Below are positions 1 through 5,135 of a DNA stretch of 15,570 nucleotides, in pieces. The position numbers and the translations under genes were made by a program. Numbering within the stretch: the first letter of the stretch is position 1; the number at the start of each line of letters is the position of its first letter. The stretch is from assembly GCA_002405405.1 (NCBI GenBank), contig DHLT01000039.1, forward strand, positions 1-15,570, given 5' to 3'. The notes below the pieces were generated by a model. The model had not been told where the DNA came from. It saw only the letters and a program-made list of their open reading frames with translations, and did no database searches. The DNA comes from Ignavibacteria bacterium UBA4661. Its GTDB lineage: Bacteria > Bacteroidota > Ignavibacteria > Kapaibacteriales > UBA4661.

Positions 1-1
1 G

Positions 2-223
2 CCTTCAGGCGTGGGGAGTGTCAACGAAATGTATCTTATCCAAGAGCAAGACAGAGCACTGATGTTACAATTCCATTCTGCTCAAGAACGCTATCAGGAC
101 TTACTCGAAACACGACCAGGAATCTTCTTACGATTTCCTGTGGGATCGATTGCCTCCTATCTCGGTATGACACAAGAAACTCTCAGCAGACTGCGAACAA
201 AAAAGACGGCAAAAAGAATATGA
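2..223 (+). CDS. Crp/Fnr family transcriptional regulator, C-terminal fragment (5' end outside window)
   Basis: The reading frame is open from the window edge to a TGA at 221-223, so this is the 3' end of a longer gene. The visible 73 or so residues match the C-terminal DNA-binding part of Crp/Fnr regulators of the Bacteroidota type: a helix with the pattern ERYQDLLETRPGIFLRFP, then the helix-turn-helix IASYLGMTQETLSRLR, then a short basic tail ending KKTAKRI. The N-terminal cyclic-nucleotide-binding-like domain must lie to the left. Such proteins sense small molecules or redox state and bind promoters, but the ligand cannot be told from this part. No conserved partner is evident downstream, since the next gene starts about 80 nt later and encodes a membrane protein. 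The family call is firm; the regulon is unknown. Confidence 0.85.
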   Translation, partial: PSGVGSVNEMYLIQEQDRALMLQFHSAQERYQDLLETRPGIFLRFPVGSIASYLGMTQETLSRLRTKKTAKRI

Positions 224-235
224 TATAGATCATAT
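218..235. repeat. AT-rich inverted repeat at the end of the Crp/Fnr gene
   Basis: ATATGAT and ATCATAT form a perfect 7-bp inverted repeat around a 4-nt centre and span the stop codon of the Crp/Fnr fragment. There is no T-run after it, so it is a poor terminator. It could be an operator for a dimeric regulator or chance in AT-rich sequence. Confidence 0.3.
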
Positions 236-304
236 AAGAAGTTCTTTGTTCATGGTACGTTTGATTTCACAATACGCTTGTATAACATGATGTGGAAGAG
301 AACC

Positions 305-733
305 ATGATAATGACTCATCAATTCCATAAGCTTTGGCTCAAAGTAGCCGCTGTTATCATCGGATCATTTGGTCCGGTTTTTTTCTTGGGGACAATGACC
401 ACGACGGTTGAACCGGCTCGCTTAACATTGGATTTGTTGAGCTGGCCTATTGATGGGGTCACAACCTATTCCTCGCCCGATACAAGATTTTTGTCTGCAC
501 TAACCGGTGGATTTCTCTTTGGTTGGGGTGTCATGATTTGGTGCTTGTCTGTGTGGGTGTATGACAAAGCACCTGAGTTTGTGCGGCGTTCACTTCTTGT
601 TGGCGTATTGGCTTGGTTTGTTTTGGATAGTGCCGGTTCGATTGCTTCGGGAAACAGTTCCAATGCCGTCATTAATGTACTAGTGCTATTTCTTGTTGTT
701 GGTCCTTTATGGCGACCGGCAAAGGATCGATGA
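305..733 (+). CDS. Small four-helix membrane protein, function unknown
   Basis: A 142-residue hydrophobic protein with about four membrane segments: near residues 9-30 (LKVAAVIIGSFGPVFFLG), 63-84 (GGFLFGWGVMIWCLSVWVY), 94-113 and 119-135. The loop before the second segment contains LDLLSWPIDG and SPDTRFLSALTGGF, which look like the conserved core of an uncharacterised bacterial family, but I cannot name it. The ATG at 305 is preferred because GGAAGAG lies just upstream (294-300). In-frame ATGs at 287, 290 and 311 and a TTG at 278 are alternatives. It is followed after 52 nt by another small membrane protein on the same strand. That it is a real gene is likely; its function is unknown. Confidence 0.7.
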   Translation: MIMTHQFHKLWLKVAAVIIGSFGPVFFLGTMTTTVEPARLTLDLLSWPIDGVTTYSSPDTRFLSALTGGFLFGWGVMIWCLSVWVYDKAPEFVRRSLLVGVLAWFVLDSAGSIASGNSSNAVINVLVLFLVVGPLWRPAKDR

Positions 734-785
734 ATATCAGTTTGATGATGAACTCATTACAGTATTATTTAAAAGGTAGTTTCTT

Positions 786-1076
786 ATGGTGTCTCTTCGC
801 TTGGTTCTCGTTTTTGTACTTGTTGCTTTTGGTATTCTTACCGGACTTGCCTTTTGGCATGACGGTGTCCTTGGAATCTTTGCGTCTATTATTCATAGCT
901 ATGGCTCTCTACAAATCTATGTTGATTTGGTGATCGCCGCTTCACTCATCAATGTGTGGATATGGCGTGATGCTAAAGAGCAAGGGCGCAATCCTTGGGG
1001 TTGGATCATAGCAACTCTTATTGTCGGTTCTTTTAGCCCATTGGTGTATTTGTTGGTTCGTAAAAACAAACTGTAA
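786..1076 (+). CDS. Small membrane protein with two or three helices, function unknown
   Basis: A 96-residue protein with an N-terminal membrane segment (residues 3-24), a second around residues 44-59 (VDLVIAASLINVWIW) and a third at 72-90 (GWIIATLIVGSFSPLVYLL). Between the last two is a polar loop RDAKEQGRNPW, with the WRDA...GRNPW...GSF.P pattern of short conserved membrane proteins found in many bacteria; their role is not known to me. An AAAAGG ribosome-binding site sits about 9 nt before the ATG. It lies between two other small membrane protein genes on the same strand, so co-transcription is plausible. A different frame over 709-933 was set aside because this one has the better start and conservation-like pattern. 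Confidence 0.72.
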   Translation: MVSLRLVLVFVLVAFGILTGLAFWHDGVLGIFASIIHSYGSLQIYVDLVIAASLINVWIWRDAKEQGRNPWGWIIATLIVGSFSPLVYLLVRKNKL

Positions 1077-1138
1077 ATAGTGTTGATGAGTAGAAATATC
1101 CATCATAGGAAGGCACGGTAAACATATTTAGCCAAGGT

Positions 1139-1498
1139 ATGGATTTCTTCTTCTTTCTAGGTCTTGCATTGATTTGTCTGCATGAAATGGATGCTATTCG
1201 GTGCAGGGAATGGCGCATTTTTCCGGGATTATCATTCCTTGATGATCGTATCGGCTTTCTCGTGTTTATGATTGCACATGTACCACTCTTCAGTGGTGTT
1301 TTTTGGTTTGTCGTCCATGATACGCCACAACGGAGATTTTGTGTGGGGTTTGATGTCTTTCTTATTGCGCACCTTATTGCACACATTCTTTATTTGAAAC
1401 ACAAGCGCAATGAGTTTCGCGATGGTCTTTCGTGGTCAATCATTATTGGTGCAGGTCTCTGTGGATTAGTCGATTTATTCTTGCATTGGTTGAGGTAA
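1139..1498 (+). CDS. Small membrane protein, resembles the DUF6713 family
   Basis: A 119-residue protein with about four hydrophobic segments: residues 2-14, 39-60, 70-84 and 97-115. The N-terminal pattern LICLHEMDAIRCREWRIFP followed by FLDDRIGFLVFMIAHVPLF is characteristic of a family I recall as DUF6713 (HExD...EWRxFP); its function is unknown. The start is uncertain. The first ATG at 1139 has only AAGG one base upstream, which is too close to act as a normal ribosome-binding site, while a good AGGAAGG lies at 1107-1113. That site would suit a start near 1124, where only ATA is in frame. This could be an unusual start codon or simply a weak ribosome-binding site. It follows the previous small membrane protein gene by 62 nt. 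Confidence 0.7.
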   Translation: MDFFFFLGLALICLHEMDAIRCREWRIFPGLSFLDDRIGFLVFMIAHVPLFSGVFWFVVHDTPQRRFCVGFDVFLIAHLIAHILYLKHKRNEFRDGLSWSIIIGAGLCGLVDLFLHWLR

Positions 1499-1564
1499 GA
1501 GTACGTGTTTTGTTGATTGAGGTAATTGTATTATAGGCATAGTGAAAAGATATAAAAGCAAATA

Positions 1565-2095
1565 ATGAATATTCTTGAACACCCAGCTCTTCAGGAAAAA
1601 CAGGTTTCTGTGCTGAAGAATCTTCTTCATCATTGCTGGTCGCAAGGCATACGCTATCAAATCACCGGCGGATTAGCGGGTAATATCTATGGCTCATTAT
1701 GGAAACTCCATGACATCGATCTCGAAATGTCTCTCCGAGATGTCTATGCCATAGAGAAAGATTATCGAGACTATGTGCGGGTTCCTACTACACGATATGT
1801 CGATGAAGAATTCGATATGTGGCTCTTGCAATTGGAGATCGATGGCGTTTCAATCGATATCAATGCTATTGAAGATTGCTTTATTCTTGTTCCTCCTGAT
1901 CGCCAGCCATATCACATCGAAACGTCTCTGAATAAGGCTCTTACATATCATATCCATGATCTACCGATAGTAGTACAGCCACTGTCTGCGTTGATTCACT
2001 ACAAGATACTTTTGCAACGACACGATGATGTCCGCGATCTTCTTTCATGCGTTACTACCATCATCCCAACCGAGCAAGACACAGTACAACAATAA
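1565..2095 (+). CDS. Nucleotidyltransferase-superfamily protein
   Basis: A 176-residue cytosolic protein with the marks of the polymerase-beta-like nucleotidyltransferase fold. The Gly-Gly motif is in TGGLAGNIYGS (residues 34-44), followed by the acidic pair in HDIDLE (Asp50, Asp52), and a third acidic strand VSIDIN places Asp98. Near the C-terminus ALIHYKILLQRHDDVRDL (residues 142-159) matches the K..L..R.KD..DL helix seen in AbiEii-like and MNT-like members. Such proteins transfer a nucleotide to a protein, RNA or small molecule. The substrate here is unknown. No HEPN, AbiEi-like or other antitoxin partner is visible next to it, so a toxin-antitoxin role is not supported. No convincing ribosome-binding site is seen before the ATG. 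Confidence 0.72.
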   Translation: MNILEHPALQEKQVSVLKNLLHHCWSQGIRYQITGGLAGNIYGSLWKLHDIDLEMSLRDVYAIEKDYRDYVRVPTTRYVDEEFDMWLLQLEIDGVSIDINAIEDCFILVPPDRQPYHIETSLNKALTYHIHDLPIVVQPLSALIHYKILLQRHDDVRDLLSCVTTIIPTEQDTVQQ

Positions 2096-2113
2096 TTTTT
2101 TCTCCCACGATGT

Positions 2114-2139
2114 AAGGTTCTGCAAAGTACTGCGTCTAA
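2114..2139 (+). promoter_or_regulatory. Candidate ECF-type promoter of the RiPP precursor operon
   Basis: AAGG (2114-2117) is followed by 15 nt and CGTCTAA (2133-2139). This matches the -10 exactly, and the -35 core nearly, of three minus-strand motifs upstream of stress genes in this window, which use a 16-nt gap. A start about 7 nt after the -10 would give a leader of about 70 nt before the precursor ATG at 2219. It is the only CGTCTAA I found on the plus strand. Its function is inferred from motif sharing and position. Confidence 0.6.
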
Positions 2140-2218
2140 TAGGTAAGAGCAAAGGCACAAGGAATGCTTTGTTCATATCATTACCCATTTTTCACACCCA
2201 TTTCATAAGGAGTTCATC

Positions 2219-2431
2219 ATGAACAGCACATTTGCAAAACTGCTCGTAGGTACAGCCGTTACGGGATTGTTGTCAGGTTCCACCATGCTGGCACAGGACA
2301 CCAAACCCAAAGATGATAAAAAACCTGCGAAAACAGAGAAAACTGCTAAGACGGCAGATAAGAAAAAAGAGCATTCATGCAAAAGCAAAGATGGATGCAA
2401 GAGCAAAAATGGCTGCAAAAGCAATGGGTGA
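2219..2431 (+). CDS. Bufferin/HvfA-like RiPP precursor peptide with three CKS repeats
   Basis: A 70-residue peptide with an N-terminal Sec signal (residues 1-25, hydrophobic core LLVGTAVTGLL, likely cleavage after MLA at 25/26). A lysine/threonine/aspartate-rich spacer (27-50) follows, then a C-terminal core with cysteines at exactly six-residue spacing (Cys54, Cys60, Cys66), each starting a CKS-[KN]-[DN]-G-like unit. A strong AAGGAG site (2207-2212) lies 6 nt before the ATG. The downstream DUF692, DUF2063 and DoxX genes are the partner set of bufferin and HvfA precursors, which are exported peptides with modified cysteines that bind copper. I infer the same role: the core cysteines are modified in the cytosol by the MNIO pair, then the peptide is exported. 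The exact family (DUF2282/BufA1, HvfA or another) is not decided, as the repeat differs from the EGKCG motif of HvfA. Confidence 0.8.
   Translation: MNSTFAKLLVGTAVTGLLSGSTMLAQDTKPKDDKKPAKTEKTAKTADKKKEHSCKSKDGCKSKNGCKSNG
2378..2428 (+). repeat. Tandem 18-nt repeat encoding CKSKxG units
   Basis: Two full 18-nt units and one shortened unit begin at 2378, 2396 and 2414, each starting TGCAA(A/G)AGCAA. They encode CKSKDG, CKSKNG and CKSNG at the C-terminus of the precursor. The third unit lacks one codon. The near-identity at DNA level suggests recent expansion of the core by duplication. Confidence 0.85.
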
Positions 2432-2450
2432 GCTATTGTAGCCATGCAAT

Positions 2451-2486
2451 ACCCGCTCATACAATTGTGTGAGCGGGTGAGTTTTT
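2451..2486 (+). terminator. Hairpin terminator/attenuator between precursor and enzyme genes
   Basis: ACCCGCTCA (2451-2459) pairs perfectly with TGAGCGGGT (2470-2478). The 10-nt loop itself contains the palindrome ACAATTGT. A run of five T (2482-2486) follows after four bases. It begins 20 nt after the precursor stop and ends 63 nt before the DUF692 start. The arrangement suggests partial termination that makes more precursor message than enzyme message, as in many peptide operons. Confidence 0.8.
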
Positions 2487-2549
2487 GAGTATGTCGAGGT
2501 CATCCAACCCTCTTAGACACCTTTTCCTTTCGATATTTCCTACATTGTT

Positions 2550-3416
2550 ATGGCAACCCAACCAAACAAGTGGCACCTCCCTGATTTGGGGTTCGGTATC
2601 GGACTTCGTACACCACATTATGCTCATATCCTTGAGTATTATCCTCCGGTGGATTGGTTTGAAATTATTTCAGAAAATTTCATAGATGCGGGAGCACGCC
2701 CACAATATGTGTTGGAGCGTATTCTCGACCGCTATCCTGTTGTTATGCATGGTGTTTCGATGTCGATTGGCAGTGCCGATCATTTGAACATGGACTATCT
2801 CCAACGGTTAAAAGCACTTGCCCGTATAGTACAACCTGCGTGGATAAGTGATCATCTATGTTGGACCGGAGTAAATGGCATCAATACACATGATCTGCTT
2901 CCGATTACGTGTAACCACTCCGTGTTAAAGCATATTGTTGAGCGCATTCGCATTGTACAAGATGTGTTGGAGCGTCCGTTGGTTCTTGAAAATGTATCGT
3001 CCTATATGGCATTCTCTACGGATTCCATTCCTGAGTGGGAATTCATTGCGATGATGGCAGAGCAAGCAGATTGCGGTATTCTTTTGGATGTGAACAACAT
3101 CTATGTGAGTAGTTACAATCATGGGTGGGATCCCCTGCTGTACATCGATACGATTCCGGCGGAGCGCATTTGCCAATACCATTTGGCGGGGTATCGCAAC
3201 AAAGGAGCATATATTCTTGATACCCATAGTGATCATGTTGTTGATGAAGTATGGAATCTTTATCGCTATGCCCAAAGCCGTACAGGTGGGCGTGCTACCC
3301 TGCTCGAGTGGGATGAAGACATTCCTGATTTTGCTACTGTTCATGCCGAAGCACAAAAGGCACGGCAGTATTGCACCACAATAAATCCTGTTGATGCTTC
3401 TTTGGTTGAGGCATGA
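2550..3416 (+). CDS. DUF692 multinuclear non-haem iron oxidase (MNIO), BufB/HvfB/MbnB-like
   Basis: A 288-residue TIM-barrel enzyme of the DUF692 (MNIO) family, at the usual length. Seen motifs: MHGVSMSIGS (His67), ISDHLCWTG (His102), LENVSSYM (Glu147), GILLDVNNIYVSSYNHGWDP (Asp180, Asn183, His191), YHLAGY (His211), LDTHSDH (Asp224, His226) and LLEWDEDIP (Glu253). These correspond to the His, Glu and Asp iron ligands known in MbnB-type enzymes, so the site appears intact. One change stands out: the usual HLAGH is HLAGY here (Tyr215). Family members use iron and oxygen to convert peptide cysteines to oxazolone-thioamide, thiooxazole or similar groups. The likely substrate is the CKS-repeat precursor encoded just upstream. 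The stop overlaps the next start (ATGA), so it is translationally coupled to the DUF2063 partner. It begins 63 nt after a terminator. Confidence 0.93.
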   Translation: MATQPNKWHLPDLGFGIGLRTPHYAHILEYYPPVDWFEIISENFIDAGARPQYVLERILDRYPVVMHGVSMSIGSADHLNMDYLQRLKALARIVQPAWISDHLCWTGVNGINTHDLLPITCNHSVLKHIVERIRIVQDVLERPLVLENVSSYMAFSTDSIPEWEFIAMMAEQADCGILLDVNNIYVSSYNHGWDPLLYIDTIPAERICQYHLAGYRNKGAYILDTHSDHVVDEVWNLYRYAQSRTGGRATLLEWDEDIPDFATVHAEAQKARQYCTTINPVDASLVEA

Positions 3417-4408
3417 GAACGATGGCATATAGCAACAGAACAGAGTTTCCTGCGAGCGATTTCCCCATCATGCAAGAGTGGATGGTTGCATTACTTCGGC
3501 ATACCGGTACGATTGATGAGGCATGGCAATCTACTTCTGCGACAGCGCATATTTCTGCTGATCGTGCTGATCGCTTGGTGAAGCCCGCGCGCGGATTGTC
3601 CGGACGAGAACGTGTCGATATTTATCGAGAGATGTACTATCTGCGGTTGATCGATGCACTCGCAGTTGATGTTCCTCTTGTACGTTACTGCTTGGGTGAA
3701 GAGCAGTTCGAGGCAATTGCAATGCGCTATTTTGTGGAGCATCCTTCGCGGTCGTACACGCTCAATCGAGTGAGTGATCAATTCCCTACTTTTCTGTTGG
3801 CACTGACACATCGTACACTGCCTGAGGCACTGCACGATACAACACAAGACGATATGGCATTGCTGGCAGATATTGCTCATGTTGAATTAACCGCTGTATG
3901 GGCATTTGATGCTCCAACTGCTGAATCAATTTCTACGGCTACTCTCCAAGCAATTCCGCCCGAACAGTATGGTAATCTTCGGCTTAAAGCGCATCCCGCG
4001 GTTTTTCTGCATGAAAGTAAGTATCCAATTCTTGCAATCATCGATACCCTGACAGCACGCATGGAGCGTGAACAAGAACAGAACGACCACACAAGTATAA
4101 CGCTGACCAATCACGACAGAGATTCTCTTTTCGCATCACTGTGCCATGAGGCACCAAGCTATGTTCTAACCTATCGCCCTGAATTTGTTGCTGAATACCA
4201 TGCTTTTGATGTCGAGCAGTTTGTGTTGTTGCGCGCTTTGCTTGCCGGAGCAACGCTGGAACAAGCAATCGGTACGCTGATTGAACAACCAGCAGTTGCT
4301 CATCTCCTCTCCGAACAACCTACTCATGTTAACCACCTTATGCAGTCCGTCATGACATGGTTCTCTGAGTGGGTTGCTCTGGGAATATTTGTCGCCGTAG
4401 AATGGTAG
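3413..4408 (+). CDS. DUF2063 partner protein of the MNIO, BufC/HvfC-like
   Basis: A 331-residue protein. Its N-terminal part (about residues 20-115) fits DUF2063: an initial MQEWMVALL helix, the GLSGRERVDIYREMYYLRLIDAL segment, then DVPLVRYCLGEEQFEAIAMRYFVEHPSRSYTLNRVSDQFPTFL spread over residues 84-126. The C-terminal part (about 180-325) is a less conserved helical and strand region, which in BufC and MbnC proteins forms a RiPP-recognition-type domain. Such partners bind the precursor leader and present the cysteine core to the DUF692 enzyme. The start overlaps the enzyme stop by 4 nt (ATGA at 3413-3416), supporting equal synthesis of the two subunits. The protein has no signal peptide and should act in the cytosol. 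Confidence 0.9.
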   Translation: MRTMAYSNRTEFPASDFPIMQEWMVALLRHTGTIDEAWQSTSATAHISADRADRLVKPARGLSGRERVDIYREMYYLRLIDALAVDVPLVRYCLGEEQFEAIAMRYFVEHPSRSYTLNRVSDQFPTFLLALTHRTLPEALHDTTQDDMALLADIAHVELTAVWAFDAPTAESISTATLQAIPPEQYGNLRLKAHPAVFLHESKYPILAIIDTLTARMEREQEQNDHTSITLTNHDRDSLFASLCHEAPSYVLTYRPEFVAEYHAFDVEQFVLLRALLAGATLEQAIGTLIEQPAVAHLLSEQPTHVNHLMQSVMTWFSEWVALGIFVAVEW

Positions 4409-4464
4409 CATGCGACACACAAGGATATGATACAGTTTATTCATTTTTATTATTCGACGACACC

Positions 4465-5010
4465 ATGAACAACAATCCATCAACCATGTATAATAGTCCG
4501 TCAACATCGGTACAGGGCGCAACAATCTTTCGCATAATACAAGCAGTTGATAGGCTGTACGAAAAAGTATTGAGAATCATGGGATATAGCGCAGACCTCT
4601 TCCTCTTGGTTTTGCGTTTGTATTGGGGTTGGCAATGCTTCAATACGGGCAGGGGGAAACTCATGAATTTACAAGCCACAACAGAGTTCTTTGCCAGTCT
4701 AGATATACCAATGCCAATGCTGAATGCTATGATGGTAGGAGGTATTGAAATGATTGGAGGAATACTGTTGGTTGTGGGCTTAGGAACACGGTTTGCAGGC
4801 GGTGCTTTGACTGTCGTCATGGTTGTCGCATACTGTACTGCCGACTACGAAAAACTTTCGATGATTATGACGGATCCGGATGGCTTTACATCAGCGGCAC
4901 CGTTTCTTTTCTTGCTAACATCGTTCATAGCTTTTGTTTTCGGAGCGGGTCGAATATCGCTCGATAGTCTTGTGTACTACCTCTTGCGGCGGTTGGGCAT
5001 TCTTGAATGA
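4465..5010 (+). CDS. DoxX family membrane protein, HvfX/BufD-like
   Basis: A 181-residue membrane protein with four helices at about residues 42-58, 88-106, 109-125 and 144-161. The DoxX signature is visible: LRLYWGWQCFNTGRGKLMNL (residues 50-69), FFASLDIPMP, then GGIEMIGGILLVVGLGTRFAGG (92-113). Members of this family are the fourth component of bufferin and Hvf operons, where their exact role (redox or peptide maturation/export) is not settled. The ATG at 4465 is preferred. A GTG at 4369 in the same frame would give 32 extra residues of non-conserved sequence overlapping the previous gene. The gap to the DUF2063 gene is 56 nt, so it is probably in the same operon. No clear terminator was seen after it. 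Confidence 0.88.
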   Translation: MNNNPSTMYNSPSTSVQGATIFRIIQAVDRLYEKVLRIMGYSADLFLLVLRLYWGWQCFNTGRGKLMNLQATTEFFASLDIPMPMLNAMMVGGIEMIGGILLVVGLGTRFAGGALTVVMVVAYCTADYEKLSMIMTDPDGFTSAAPFLFLLTSFIAFVFGAGRISLDSLVYYLLRRLGILE

Positions 5011-5135
5011 AATAATACAATGATGAGCTCCGCACACTCTATCATCAAACAGCAGTTTCTTTGAAGAATACATTCATTAACAACGAACCTTCGGCGCTCT
5101 ACAATCGTCCTTTTCACACCCAATAAGCGACAGAT

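Noticed and set aside
709..933. 74-codon frame overlapping two small membrane protein genes
   Set aside because: It covers the 3' end of one gene and the 5' half of the next in another frame; hydrophobicity is a by-product of T-rich sequence.
1565..2095. Toxin-antitoxin or abortive infection system based on the nucleotidyltransferase protein
   Set aside because: No partner gene (HEPN, AbiEi-like or other antitoxin) is adjacent; gaps on both sides are too short or are promoter sequence.
2509..2540. TCTTAGACACC in the gap between precursor and DUF692 gene, resembling the -10 of the ECF motif on the minus strand
   Set aside because: It reads TGTCTAA, not CGTCTAA, and no AAGG is found at the right distance; there is also no minus-strand gene to serve.
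4369..4464. GTG start extending the DoxX protein by 32 residues
   Set aside because: It overlaps the end of the DUF2063 gene and adds a Cys/Arg-rich stretch unlike any DoxX N-terminus.
5011..5135. Possible terminator or sigma-70 promoter in the gap before the chemoreceptor
   Set aside because: Only a 5-bp stem (GATGA/TCATC) without a T-run, and no -35/-10 pair with acceptable spacing that I could defend.
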